Shown here: positions 13,801-25,350 of the stretch, piece by piece
Position numbering within the stretch: the stretch's first letter is position 1
Layout of the letters: each line of letters opens with the position of its first letter
NCBI GenBank assembly: GCA_038501195.1
Contig: JBBPUQ010000002.1
Coordinates: 4,913,001-4,977,000 of the forward strand
Reading direction: 5' to 3'
DNA: 64,000 bases
DNA from: Nemania diffusa
Taxonomy: Eukaryota; Ascomycota; Sordariomycetes; Xylariales; Xylariaceae
Notes under the pieces: generated by a model
What the model was told of the DNA's origin: nothing
What the model saw: only the letters and a program-made list of their open reading frames with translations
Database searches by the model: none
Program-made: the position numbers and the translations under genes

Positions 13801-16800
13801 TCCAGACCAAATTTGTGAGCCCCAGTCTGTTACAAGGTATGAAATAGCGCTGTAGAGATGCTCATTTTCGTTGAAGCGGTCTTGAAGAAACTCAACAACG
13901 ATCCGATACGGGCCATCCCATTTTAGTATCTTTTCGAGGGGCATGTTGCCCTCGAGGATTGTCAAACTGAGGTCGGCAAGCCATCTACCGAGCTCATCAG
14001 AATCACTCCCTTCAAAACTGCTAGCAGTTTTCCGAACGTGGGATCGTAGTCTAGAGATTGACGCAGCCATTACACCTAATAGTTCGAGTGCCATATTCCG
14101 TGCTGGGGCTGAGTTCTTTTCACCATCAACCTGTTGGAACATCAAATACATAGTCAGTCGAAGAAGAAGCTCAGCTGCAGGCCAGTCCGGTGAGTCCAGA
14201 CATGTCGTGAAGTCTTCGACGAATAGGTCAAGAAGATTTCGATATGGTGTGTCTCCAGTTTTTGTAGACTTGAGGGCTCGTTTGACGATGAAATTGACGA
14301 CATAGTGTGCGTAGCGATACGACCCATCAAATAGCTTCTTCGCGACGTCTTGGAGCTCCTGCACCGCAACCTCGTGTTCAATGGCAGCGTGATCCTCTGT
14401 TCGAATTGTATATTCAACTTTTTTAGTTGGCCGGGTCGAGGTCGGAGCCGCATTATCCTGCAGGGACTGCATTATTTGTGATCGAAACTCGTCTTTGCTA
14501 TCATCTACTTTGCCGGCACTGGCTTGAATCAATCGCATAATTAGAGCCGAAATAGGTTGAATACTACCGCCACCAGAGAGCTTGAACTGCCTAGCTTTCT
14601 GTTTTCCAACAGGAAGCTTCTCTAGTGAGGTCAGAATCTCACCCAGGATGCCTTCTCGTTGCGCTGGATTCATTAAGAAGATCTGCGAGAGCATGTGCAT
14701 AGCAACCAGCCGGAGCCCGTCAAATTTGGAAACCCCAACCACGGAGTCTTTCTCGGTGTAAGCGTTCTCCACGAACATCAAGCGGGAAGAGAGAAATTCT
14801 AAAGTATTAACGACCGTCTCGGAAAGATCTATGCTTGCTATTAGGTCGGACATTAACGCAAACAGTTTTTGACTGGAAGCAAATAATGACATTATGGCCT
14901 TTTTATGGCCTGTCAGGGAACGGAATAAGCTGGAAGTTAGGCCTGTACTTCGCACTTCAGCTATTGGCACGATGATACCTTCCATGACATTTCTGAAGAG
15001 ATTGAGACTGAGTTGAATGAGATCCTCGGAGTAAAGCTGCTTTTCTTCCCGGCCACCACACATGACTCTTAGGGCAGTCCGGGCAGCCTTAAGTCCTCTC
15101 TCGATATCTGGTATTTGTTGCGCCCATAAGCCAACTTCTGTCTCGCCACAATCTTCGTTGAGCTTAAAGTCCAGGGAGTCGGCATGCTTCAGAGCTCCTT
15201 CACTAAGATTTTGGAGTCGGGTAAGGCCATCGAATGGAACCTGGCCAAAGCAACCGACCTCTATTGCCCTCTTGAGTAATCTTTGAGCTTTGTCATGAGC
15301 ACTTGAGGTCATCGTAAGCTCTTGGTCTACCGTTAGGAACACGAATGGCGATGAGTGGATCTGTTGACTGGAGAGTTGATCTTCGGCTATAAATATCTCT
15401 TGGAGACACCTCCTTAGCTCAGCAAAGAGGATATTGGCTCTCTCACGTTGATTGAGGTCCGCTGTTAAAGGGCCTTCAATCGCCCCATGGTCTCTCTTGG
15501 TCGATAAATCGGCTGGAGCATCGGGTGAATCTGGCACAACAGCAAATTCTTCTCTGTTGAACGTGGCTTTTGGTAATTCGACCCTGATCTCGGCCTGTCT
15601 TTGCGAAGACGGCACAGACGACGACGAGTCTTGAGAAGGCGGGATGGAGGGCCTCTGTGGCGTCACATGTTTTTCAAGCTCTTGGGTAGTGACTGTACTC
15701 GAGGGTTTGATAGCAGGTTGTGGTGCTTGCGGAATAGCTTCAAGCGGCTGTATTGCATGGCTCTTTTCTACCTTGAACACGGGAACTGGAACTGGGGAAA
15801 CTTTCGGCTTAACCATCAAGTCGGCAAGAGAGACGGTCTGCGGTTGGGACTGTGCTGGAGGCAGAGGAACAGCACTGGTAGGGTGCGATGCGAACAGAGT
15901 CGAGGCTGCTTCTCGTTGCTTTTGAGTCGGTATATGTATCTCGATACGTGATTTGTTGTTTGTGTGAGCCTGTGCATTGACAGCGGCGGGATTATGTTTG
16001 ACCACCTTCGGGATATCTGGTTTGCGCTGGCTAGGCGACTTTTTCGTAGCCATGGGTGTCATTGTTAAACCATTGGAGGGGTGTCTTATAGGAGTGTCGA
16101 CCGATGGGTATCCGAAAACAACCGATGTGCCGTCGTAAACCATCTTCGCAAAGGGGGAGATTCCGTCCGTAAGATTCTTGCCAGATCTATTAGGAGCTGC
16201 AACAGTTTTGGGTGCCGTCTTGAATTCGCTACAATGATATCATCAGAAATGCCCGTACAACCTTATGTTCGATACGAATGCTCACAATTTAGTGATCTTC
16301 TCAGGCTTCAACAGATTTAGTATATATTCGAGACTGCCGTCGAGACGCTTGGACTGATGGGGGTGTTCGGCTTCATTATTCAGCGCATCGTAATCGTCCC
16401 TCGAGACGAGGTTCGCAAGCGATGGCGCAAAAGACCCTGCGCCGATAGTAGGATTACTAAGAATTTCTACACGAGACCGAGGGGGTTAGTCCTGCATTGT
16501 CTTGTTCCGAGTAGGCGGGCCAGTCGCGTAGAGGGAGGAGAAAACGCATTCTTGTGTCTACATCGGCAACTACCACAAGATAGGCGAGGAGAACCAGGCA
16601 AGCGCGAGTGCACGAGACGCAGGCGATTGATTGCATGGCAGGCGCGAAAAGAAACATGGTGCGAGGAAAGATACGAGGATTCAGAGCAGGAGCCGCACTT
16701 GCCTGAGTCGAAGGGAAAGACCGAAGTGAAAGGCGTAAATGGCAGGGCCTCTTCTAAGGTGAAGGGCCGTGTGCGAAGCTGCCGTTCATGCGACTGCACG

Positions 16801-16880
16801 CCCGGAAACTGCTGCTGCTGCTGGTGTTGCGCATCGTGAGGCGATACACCGTTCCGGGGATAGGGCTGAGGATGCGCCAT
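10879..16880 (-). CDS. scc2: Sister chromatid cohesion protein Scc2/Mis4 (cohesin loader)
   Basis: On the minus strand the exons are 16880..16703, 16466..16286 and 16228..10879, giving 1902 residues. The 5' exons are needed because the long exon lacks the family's N-terminus. Exon 1 encodes RPFTLEEALPFTPFTSVFPFDS, and exon 2 EILSNPTIGAGSFAPSLANLV. Intron 1 (16467..16702) has a GC donor (AG|GCAAGT); the nearby GT reads into a stop. Intron 2 (16229..16285) is GT-AG. The centre is a long HEAT-repeat array (about residues 650-1650), including the segment around DRYSLIVGMGGKHCQLDSHK. The tail is acidic, then basic with an AT-hook-like RARGRPKKQ and a nuclear localisation cluster. Scc2 with Scc4/Mau2 loads cohesin on chromatin; the conserved N-terminus is the expected Scc4-binding part. 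It shares a divergent promoter region with RPA12. Confidence 0.95.
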
Positions 16881-17555
16881 CGTGTGTGATGCATTCCACC
16901 GCTTCACCTATACTTGCCAGCTCCCCCGGGTCCGCACTATCATTGCGATGGCTGTGTGCCGAGGTGAGGATGTATGTGACAGCGAGGGTTATGCCATGCG
17001 AGGCGATGCGTCGAGGTGATCTGCTATCTAGGTATCGCTAGCGGAGCGTATTCGGGCTATCAGTAGTTAAGAATGTAACGGCCTTAGCTGTGCCACGTGA
17101 AATGCAGGTGATTACGTAGTTCTCTCTCGTAGATGGAAGGCGATATCAATGGGATGAAGGAATCAGCTCAATTACCAAACAAGTGCCTGCTTGGGTGTTT
17201 GCGCGCCGCGCCTGAAAGCTTCCCATCCATGCCTACCTAACCTGCCTGCAGGTCGGTCATCGTGCCTGCCGATAATGTTTATCGATAAGCTCTATAGGTG
17301 TACTACCTATCTACAAGAGTCTCTGGGCATTACTGGAACGCAGGGGTCTGCGTTAGCGGGTACGACAGCACCTACCTACCTGTCTAGGCTTCTGGGGTGG
17401 TCATGATTTTTTTTAAGCTTCAACATCGTCTGCTAATAAATTACAAGACTAGATCAACCCGTCTTTGCGCTTCGTATGTTACTTAAGGCTAACGCCTCTC
17501 ATATAACCGTACCCATTTCGCCCTTTCGCAAAACTCTTAAAAAGATAGCAACAAA
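16881..17555. promoter_or_regulatory. Divergent intergenic region between scc2 and rpa12
   Basis: This 675-bp interval separates two genes transcribed away from each other, so it should carry both promoters. I see no clear TATA box; a CT-rich stretch with GCCTACCTAACCTGCCTGCAG-like words lies at 17230-17260. No coding signal. Confidence 0.45.
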
Positions 17556-18037
17556 ATGGCAGCAATTGGGTCACTCGTTTTCTGTTTGGACTGTGGCAAC
17601 CTTCTGCCGGTCTCAAAAGGCAATGTCAAAAACATCCTGCACTGCGATTGTTGTGGTGCCGATAACAAAGGTCGGTGTTGATTTTGCGATCTAGGATCCT
17701 CTGGGAAATAAAACTAACGCAAGGTTCTAGACACGGCATCCAAGACAACCGTTACGAAGAGCAAACCCTCCGATTTTCCCTCGTTGCTACGACAGAAACT
17801 CTCCGTTGTCCAGTCTGTCGAAAAACATAAGATATCTACGGAAGCCTTCGCAAACGAAACATGTGAAAAATGTGGAGGGACCGAGGTCAGATTCTCCGCT
17901 CAGCAGTTGCGCAGTGCTGATGAAGGAAGTACTATATTTTACAACTGCGAATGTGGTCACAGGTGCGCCTGTTCCGCTGCATCTACCGGAAGGACTCGGA
18001 TTGCTAACTGCAGAGTAGATGGAACACGAACAATTGA
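17556..18037 (+). CDS. rpa12: DNA-directed RNA polymerase I subunit RPA12 (A12.2)
   Basis: Exons 17556..17670, 17731..17962 and 18019..18037 encode 121 residues, close to yeast Rpa12. Two zinc ribbons are visible. The N-terminal one uses Cys10, Cys13, Cys30 and Cys33 (CLDCG...CDCCG). The C-terminal one has Cys83, Cys86, Cys111 and Cys113, with the TFIIS-like hairpin LRSADEGST (Asp102, Glu103), the acidic pair linked to RNA cleavage in this family. The last exon is only 19 bp and supplies A-TGG-AAC-ACG-AAC-AAT-TGA, giving the conserved terminus CGHRWNTNN. Reading through the last intron instead gives an unconserved tail. The second half of the C-terminal ribbon reads C-E-C-G-H, one residue shorter than the usual CxxC. 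The subunit acts in nucleolar rRNA transcription, in transcript cleavage and termination. Confidence 0.95.
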
Positions 18038-18185
18038 TACTTTACGAGAAGTAATATAAATAAGAGGATGAAGCGAAGATTACGAGAACGGGCCTTGTTC
18101 AAAAATCACTTTTGCTACCCTACAGCCGAACGCCGATTACATGCTCCATGCTTTATCCGTGCCATTGAAGAGTACGCCTGCCATT

Positions 18186-19231
18186 CTATGCCGCTACCTT
18201 TGGCGCCTCGGGAATTAGCGCATATTCTGCTTGGTGCGACTGTTCGAAGTCAGCCATATCTAACGCCACTATAACACTCTCACGGACCACCTTCTCCTTA
18301 TCATGCAGGAACCGCTTCAGTGTTTCTTCGACACCTTCCTCGTCGCCGAGGCTACCGAGCGCCTCCGCCGCTTCATGGCGCACCATACTAGCCTCTTCGA
18401 GGTCACTCAGAGCAGCTGTAAGGGCAGGTATGGATGCGGGATGGGAGAGTTGCCCAAAGACAAATGCGATCTCGTGTCGGAAAAGGGCAGAAGAGTCTGC
18501 GAAACCCTTGGCTAGAGCGTGGACAGCAGGAACCGCTGTTGGTAGGTCGGGTGGTGACGCAAGATCGCGAAGCGCAAACATGGCGCGATACCGAAGGAAG
18601 AGGGGCCCGTTCGTATCCATCAGCGTCTTCTCCAGCTCTTCAACAGTCTGGCTCGATTCGGGCATCGGGGGCGCAGGGTCGATAGAGGTAAAGTCGCTAG
18701 ATAGATACCCGGTCAGCTAAGAAAGCGCAAATATAGGACTACTAGATCAAAAACGTACCTCTGGTGCAACTTCTCCTGTTTCCGCTGCTCCGAGTTCTCC
18801 CACTCTATCCTGTCAATAGCAATTTCACATGTCTCGGTGATGACTACATCCTCGCCTTCACGATCTCGAAATTCGCGGAGGATGTCCAGATTGCCTGTGT
18901 CGCCTAATGCGCCCAACGCCTCAGCTGCCTCGTGTCTGCACATGGGGTCCTCCTGAAGATCCGCTAAGACTTTTCGCAACGGCGCGACGGCAGCGAGGTT
19001 GGCCGACTGACCAAGACAGTAAGCGAGCTCATGCTTTAGGAGGGCGGACGGCGAGGCGAAAGCGGCCGCAATGGCGTCAATAGCCGCTATAGATGCATCT
19101 CCCGTTTCGTGCCTTGACAGGTGCTTCAGCGAGAAGAGGGCGCGGAAGCGAATGGGCAGCGGGGTCGACTCAGAACAGAGCGACTCGCGCAGGCTGGCGA
19201 TGGTCGCCTGGGTTTCGGTCTCAGAGGTCAT
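18186..19231 (-). CDS. lia1: Deoxyhypusine hydroxylase
   Basis: Minus-strand exons 19231..18759 and 18696..18186, split by a 61-bp intron with a GTACGT donor, encode 327 residues. The acceptor was chosen as CTATCTAG (ending 18697) because the AG 20 bases upstream puts a stop in frame. The protein is two mirrored sets of HEAT repeats, each with two His-Glu iron-ligand pairs: His67-Glu68, His100-Glu101, His232-Glu233 and His265-Glu266, in [33 protein letters not shown] and [13 protein letters not shown]. All four pairs of the di-iron site are present. The enzyme completes hypusine formation on eIF5A in the cytosol. It ends 148 bp from the convergent rpa12 gene. Confidence 0.95.
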
Positions 19232-20039
19232 TAATGAGTTAAATCGAGTGATTTGGTGACTATTTGTAGATTAAGGAGGGGTAGAGAGGCGTCTAACAGT
19301 CAAGTAGGTCTGGATGCCCAAAGTTTCACAAATTTCTGGACGCGAAAATGGTTATCAGATCCGATAGAGGGCGGGATGCATACAGTAGATCTGATAAAAA
19401 GTGGAATGGACCCCTCGCCCCCACTATAAAAAATCGATCGACTTGGTACTACCAGATCCGCCTATACCGGTACTCCATACAAGCAGGTACGCTAGATTTG
19501 CTGTAGATATTAATACTGATATATAAACCTGGGTATACAGAGGTAGCAATAGTCTACCTCCTACTATCTTCAGTGTGATAATGCTCTAGGTAAATTTAAT
19601 GCAGTTCATACGGTCAAGAAATAAAGGGTTTGGAAAAAAAATAGCTTAAATAGGTCTTTATGTACATGAGGTATTATCAGCTTGCTGCCTAAGTATAAGA
19701 ATATTGTATACCTACCGCAAAACATATTTCTCCACAGGTAAGATTCATTGTTTAAGCCGAGTCATTGTGTATAATATGAATACACTCGAAGATATATGAC
19801 TATAAGCTGGAATAACCCATCTTCTCACGGCTTCCGAAAACTACCGATTTGTGACCAACGGGAAACAAAGAGTCATATTTTAGCTCCACATTCAGGTCAC
19901 AGCTTGCTGAGAACCGCTTACACATACATCCACCTACCTAGGTAGCCTATGTATTTCGATGCCATAATAAATAAGGTTAGCCGTCAACCTAGGTTTCATG
20001 CGTCAGTCCATTTTCAAACTCCTACGACCACCGGGCAGG
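19232..20039. other. Divergent intergenic region, partly AT-rich
   Basis: This separates the deoxyhypusine hydroxylase and PNPO genes, which point away from each other. The part 19440-19800 is distinctly AT-richer than its surroundings. ACCTACCTAGGT-type palindromic words occur at 19932-19945 and 19986-19993. No coding signal. Confidence 0.5.
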
Positions 20040-20974
20040 ATGGCGCTTCATTCCGCAAACAACATTGAGAAATACATCTGTAAGGACGTCACATCTCATC
20101 CAACCCCTCCTTGACACGAATGAGACCAGATAGAGCAAGAACAGAGCAGAACACCGCCGTCTCATCCACGGCGAGGAACCACTTAGCAGCATCTGACTAA
20201 CTCCCACCCACAGTCGCGCCAGCGGGGACAGAACCCCACGGCCAAGCCTCGCAGTTCACGCAGGCGACCCTGGCCCGCGCCGACCTAGACCCGACATCGC
20301 CGACGCGGCAGTTCCACGCCTGGTTCGCGGCAGCGCAGCAGCAGAAGCATGCCAGCGACGGCCGCGCCGTCGTCGCGCACCCGGAGACCTGCTGCCTCGC
20401 GACCGCCGCGCTGCCGTCCGGCCGCGTGTCCTCGCGCATGGTGTACCTCAAGGAGCTCGACGACCGGGGCTTCGTCGTCTACAGCAACTTCGGCACGAGC
20501 CGCAAGGCGCGCGACCTCGCCTCCAACCCCTGGGCCAGCCTCACCTTCTGGTGGGAGGGCCTCGAGCGCCAGGTCCGTGTTGAGGGCCCCACCGAGCGCT
20601 TGTCGGCTGAGGAGAGCCAGAAGTACTTTGACACGCGCGCGCGGGGGAGTAGGGTTGGTGCGTGGGCGAGCCGGCAGAGCCAGGTCTTGAGGCCTGCTGG
20701 TGCTGATGATGAGGCGGGCGTGGCTGGGAATGGTGGTAAGGGAGACGATGGTAGGGAGGAGCTTGAGGGCTGGGTGAGGGAGGTTGAGGAGAGGTTTGAG
20801 GGTCAGGAACAGATACCTGTCCCGGAGTTCTGGGGTGGCTTGAGGATAGTGCCGGAGTCGGTTGAGTTTTGGCAGGGCCGCCAGAGCAGATTACACGATC
20901 GATTCCTCTACACCAAGAAAGAGCCTGTTCAGGGCGAGAGTGGTTCATGGCTATTAGAGAGACTGAGCCCGTGA
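20040..20974 (+). CDS. pdx3: Pyridoxamine/pyridoxine 5'-phosphate oxidase
   Basis: Exons 20040..20079 and 20214..20974 give 266 residues. The junction T|TC restores KYIFAPAGTEP, the usual start of the fungal enzyme. The FMN/PLP oxidase fold is recognisable: LPSGRVSSRMVYLKELDDRGFVVYSN, GTSRKARDLASNPWASLTFWW, RQVRVEGPTERL, RGSRVGAWASRQSQVL and the C-terminal GLRIVPESVEFWQGRQSRLHDRF, all with the conserved Arg/Lys contacts. It makes pyridoxal 5'-phosphate with FMN and O2. A Gly/Asp-rich insert of about 20 residues follows RQSQVL. An in-frame upstream ATG at 19998 would prepend MRQSIFKLLRPPGR, which looks like a mitochondrial presequence; its context is poor, while 20040 has A at -3 and G at +4. 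The 5' half of exon 2 is unusually GC-rich for the window. Confidence 0.94.
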
Positions 20975-22660
20975 TAGAATGATTGATGGCACTCCGCTTC
21001 AGAGTCTAAATGGATGGAACTAAATGCTCAATGGTGTTAAGCATCGACTAACCGAGCTTGATGAGTAGTCAACTCTATTACGATACGAGATCAAGAGTTA
21101 GAGCTATATATCTATAGATTAGACTACAAATACGATCTTCGTGAGTCTAGCTACCTACTTCAAGGTTCCTAATTTTCCCTAAACCATCACCCATTGAATG
21201 TAATAATAAGAGTATAAGGGGTTACTAATTCTCCCACATTCGAACAGTTTTACGTGGCTTTGAAACACACATATATACCTGTTGCATATTTCCACACTAA
21301 ACCTAAATCCTGGTACTCAATTAGTCGACGCATGTCTGCTTTTGTGAAGGTCATGGTACTAAAGGTCTCATTCGACCACAGACAGATGTCGTACATTTAA
21401 TCAATCCCGCCCAGGAGTCGACGACGGTTCTAGGAGCTACTAATGTAAACTACCAGCCTACAATTTATATTCATACTAAACAGCATTCCAACTACGGACA
21501 ACCAGAATCTGGTAAGTATATTTGTGACCAAAACCAAACATTTGCGCAAAGGTAGACTATTCGGCTTCACCTACGCCTTCCTTGATCATTTATATCCCAC
21601 TTTATCCTTTCATATTGCAAGCATCATCCAAATGCACCTTGATCAGTTAGCATATACCTCGTCAAGTGATATTGTCGTGTACTGAAAGCATTCTAACAAT
21701 ATAGATGATCTGATGGTTGACCACGCAACTACGTCTATGAATCGCCGACGGATATCTCTGTCTGTGTATCGTATAGTAGACGAGTGATATTAAGCATCTA
21801 TGATATCTCGTCATATTCTTATTGAACTGAGGCACCTATCGGCGTAATGACCTGGACCCTGCCTCCCAACATGGGTCTGACTGCAGCTCGGCAAGTATAA
21901 TAATAGCCGGGCTAGACACCCAGCTCGTGTCCGGTGGTTGGGAGTCGTCTCGCTTGTAGACCCGGATGGGCTGGTAAGCCGGATGGGCGCTCTGCTGTGC
22001 TCGGCACGCGAGAGTGATATTGGAAATACCGAGCAAACAGTTTAAGTTGTGATCCCTTGTGGAATTTAAGTGAGACAGTGTATTTGCTAGATCCAGCGCC
22101 ATGCATGATACATTGATTCAAATCCCCAGCATCGAGATTGGCTCGGCTCCCAGTATCGCTAGTGAAAAGAAATCTCCTGAGCACTATAGGATGTCTAGGT
22201 AGTGCCACTACCTCGCCGTGTACTGCTTCACAACAAAAAATCGTGTCACTAAATTGGGCCTTCGGACCGCTGTAGAAAGGGATGAGATAACATGACTCCC
22301 GGGCGGTAGCTTCGGACAGCCAGCCATCTATGCTACTGTGCGCCGGACCTCCAGCTCCAGCTCGCAGGTAAGTAGTCCGGACAAGAGAACTTTCGTGTGC
22401 GAGAACCTAAATCCAGCCATAAGCCACAAGATCCAGTCCGGGCTGTCGGTATGTCTCCAACATAGTCCGACATCGCGAGGTGAAGGTTCTCAACACGTGG
22501 GGTGGTTTATATACAAGCTGGCCTGTCCTTCAGAGGTAAATCCAATTTTCCTGTTAATCATAGCCCCTTATCCCATCTCGAAGGTGATAAAATTCAATCT
22601 CACGACGCCGGCTCTTGCGCCGACCCTTCCTTCATATACATCTCCAAATAATCAGTCAAA
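20975..22660. other. Intergenic region with promoter of the naphthol reductase gene
   Basis: I see no gene here. The last 350 bp, nearest the downstream start codon, are the likely promoter. A TATA-like TTTATATAC lies at 22506-22514, about 150 bp before the ATG. Confidence 0.5.
22506..22514 (+). promoter_or_regulatory. Candidate TATA box for the naphthol reductase gene
   Basis: TTTATATAC lies 147 bp upstream of the start codon at 22661, with CT-rich sequence between. Position and sequence fit, but there is no transcript evidence. Confidence 0.4.
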
Positions 22661-23784
22661 ATGCCTGGCACTGTCACGAAATACGACGAGATCCCGGGCC
22701 CTCTGGGCCTAGCCTCTGCTTCTCTTGAGGGCAAGGTGGCTCTGGTAACTGGTGCTGGTATGTGGTGATTCCTTTTCCCCTTACTTCCAGCAAGGTCGTC
22801 TGCTGTGTTGGTTGTGAGGTGTGGCTACACGGCACAACCCCAATTCTATGTCCGGAAGGATGTCTCCCTCTCCGCGAGCCAACCAATCAACTATCCCCGC
22901 GTCATCCCAAATAAGTCAAATGTCAAAAAAAGAAAAACCCGATACTCCCCCACTAACTTACGCGCCCCCTGCAGGTCGTGGCATCGGCCGAGAGATGGCA
23001 TTGGAGCTGGGCCGCCGAGGTGCCAAGGTCATCGTCAACTACGCCAACAGCAAGGAGTCGGCCGAGGAGGTGGTGCAGCAGATCAAGAAGAACGGCACCG
23101 ACGCCGCGTCGGTGCGCGCCAACGTCTCCAAGGTCCCCGAGATCGTCGCGCTGTTCGAGGAGGCCATCAAGATCTTCGGCAAGCTGCACATCGTGTGCTC
23201 CAACAGCGGCGTCGTCTCCTTCGGCCACGTCAAGGACGTCACCGAGGAGGAGTTCGACCGCGTCTTCGCCACCAACACCCGGGGCCAGTTCTTCGTCGCC
23301 CGCGAGGCCTACAAGCACCTCGAGGTCGGCGGCCGCCTCATCCTCATGGGATCTATCACGGGCCAGGCGAAGGGCGTGCCGGCGCACTCTGTCTATTCCG
23401 GTTCCAAGGGTGCCATCGAGACCTTCGTCCGCTGCATGGCCATCGACTTTGGCGACAAGAAGATCACGGTCAATGGCATTGCTCCTGGCGGCATCAAGAC
23501 GGACATGTACCACGCCGTCTGTCGCGAGTATATCCCTAGCGGTATGACTCTGACAGACGAGGAAGTTGACGAGGTAAGTAACTTCTCATCAAAGTTCGCC
23601 TTGTTGTTATCGAGAAGGGGGGGTTTGCTAACTTGTTGCTATCTAGTACGCATGCACATGGTCGCCCCTACAACGCGTCGGACTGCCGATCGATATCGCT
23701 CGCGTCGTTTGCTTCCTCGCGTCCCAAGACGGCGGGTGGATGAATGGTAAGATTCTTGGCATCGATGGACATGCCATGATGTAA
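22661..23784 (+). CDS. Tri/tetrahydroxynaphthalene reductase-like SDR (DHN-melanin type)
   Basis: Exons 22661..22757, 22975..23573 and 23647..23784 encode 277 residues, the usual length for fungal naphthol reductases. Features in order: family N-terminus [15 protein letters not shown] motif GAGRGIG at 31-37, split by intron 1 after the first base of the Gly33 codon; NYANS at the cofactor 2'-phosphate side; the [11 protein letters not shown] stretch; catalytic Ser159, Tyr173 and Lys177 (GSITGQ...YSGSK); [10 protein letters not shown]; and C-terminal [16 protein letters not shown]...[12 protein letters not shown]. The chain ends in Met, as I recall for trihydroxynaphthalene reductases, whereas tetrahydroxynaphthalene reductase ends in Ile; this is a weak hint about substrate. 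No other melanin gene is in the window. Versicolorin-reductase-like SDRs are the nearest alternative. Confidence 0.92.
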
Positions 23785-23831
23785 AGCCGCCCCGATTGAG
23801 AGGCACGTGGCTTATACTACTACTTTGTAAT

Positions 23832-23846
23832 ACACACACACACACA
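23832..23846. repeat. (AC)n microsatellite
   Basis: An uninterrupted AC run of about seven units, 48 bp after the stop codon of the reductase gene, so probably in its 3' UTR. Confidence 0.85.
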
Positions 23847-24186
23847 ATTTAGTGAACATAAATACCCTCCTGCAGTCTACTATGACATCGGGGATTAACA
23901 CAACCAATAGACAATCAACACACATATCTGGCTTACTAACTGTTCTACCCTATCGTGAACAATTCATGGGATCGACACAATATACGGCTTCAGACCCATT
24001 TAGTGATGACTCGTATGTAGTATGCGCCGGTGCCTAGAGCTACCTATCGCATCCTGCCGGGACGCCTTATTTGGTAGGCGGCCCTTTTACACCTTTCGTC
24101 ATCATGTCAACTTGAGGCAAAAAGGATGTTGTATTGGGAATGGTTGGTCTGCAGCCATTCAGAGGCTAGCGAAAATACTGTAGTGG

Positions 24187-24265
24187 TCTCAACACCCCAC
24201 ACCTTCCTTGCACTCTCAACATCCCACACCTCCCTTACACTCTCAACACCCACCCCTTCCTTAAA
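24187..24265. repeat. 27-bp minisatellite, three units
   Basis: Units start at 24187, 24214 and 24241, each beginning TCTCAACA followed by a C-rich stretch and CCTT. Units one and two differ at a few positions; the third is more diverged. One strand is almost free of G. Confidence 0.8.
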
Positions 24266-25340
24266 ACTCCGGGATTGTTTTTGGAAAGCACCAATGGGGT
24301 TAAAGGAATGGATCTACATAGGTACATACGTATATGCAGCTCACCTACAGAGTACCATGCTGGTAGGCCTCGCTGAGCCTCAAACAGACATGTGATAGAC
24401 TGACACTACCTAATGGTGGACTTCTTAGCCCCGCTATGCATCTTGACCAACACGGTTAATAGTGCTGTAGCTTGTAAGAATCAAGGTGTGGAGATAGTCC
24501 CTCCTACATAGATTTGTTGTTTGTTAGTTGCACATTTATAACAGAAACATCTATACGTAAGGAACCCCCGTCCGGGAGAGAGAGGGAGGGGTTTTGCGTA
24601 GCTAGCAAGAGGATCCCGCTATCTACACACCTACCTACCCTGGAGAGTTGGTGGTTTTTCCCCACCCTGTGATTGCTGTATATAGAGTAACAACTGATTT
24701 GCTCTAGAAAGATACAAAAAAAAAAAATACAAAGATTCCTTAAGATAGAGAGCTAGAATACCTTCGTGTTAAGAGAGCTATTGACAGCTTTTGATGGGGA
24801 CGAGTGAGGTAGATGTCCCCCTACGGCCGACGGACATCTCCTTTGATGTCCTAGATCTGCAGTTTATTGTATTGTACCTCCACACCACCCTGCTCTCAAA
24901 TCCACCGCGGGCTTCGTCTGTAAGTTTATGCATCTGTCTGACAAATGCAACTTTTTTAATTGTTATGTTGTTGTCTTCGAGGGAATATGTCGCTCCATTG
25001 ATGTCTAGTGACTGGTATTATACTTGTTATATGACAGTGATAGATGACTTATACCCTGCTCTATAAGTAGGCTGCTAGGTACTACAATAACAATACCAGC
25101 TAATCCAGGACAGGACATGCGCATGATGGGTGGGTGCAAGGGCAAGGGAGTGCCTGGCAGGAATGTGCTAGATTTATCAAGAGGGGCCAATCAGCAAGGC
25201 TCTTCGAGAGCCCCCCTGCGAGTGAGCTGTGTTAAGGACGAATCTGACGATAGTACTTAGAGGCTTTCTAGCCGAATTATATGCTGTGCTCCTATGGCAG
25301 GATTACTGCCCGGTTCTAGGGCCAGCATGACCTTTTGGTG

Positions 25341-25350
25341 AATATAAATA
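25341..25350 (+). promoter_or_regulatory. Candidate TATA box for the AAA ATPase gene
   Basis: AATATAAATA lies 101 bp before the ATG at 25451 in an otherwise mixed-composition stretch. Confidence 0.45.

Noticed and set aside
17963..18059. Extended C-terminus of RPA12 by reading through the last intron
   Set aside because: Loses the conserved WNTNN end; splice signals and branch site support the 19-bp exon.
22080..22140. Possible tRNA B-box (GATTCAAATCC)
   Set aside because: No matching A-box, acceptor stem or anticodon arm at the right spacing.
22953..23513. Long frames on both strands overlapping the naphthol reductase
   Set aside because: Shadows of a GC-rich coding exon; their composition (Arg/Ser- or Asp/Leu-rich repeats) is that of frame-shifted codons.
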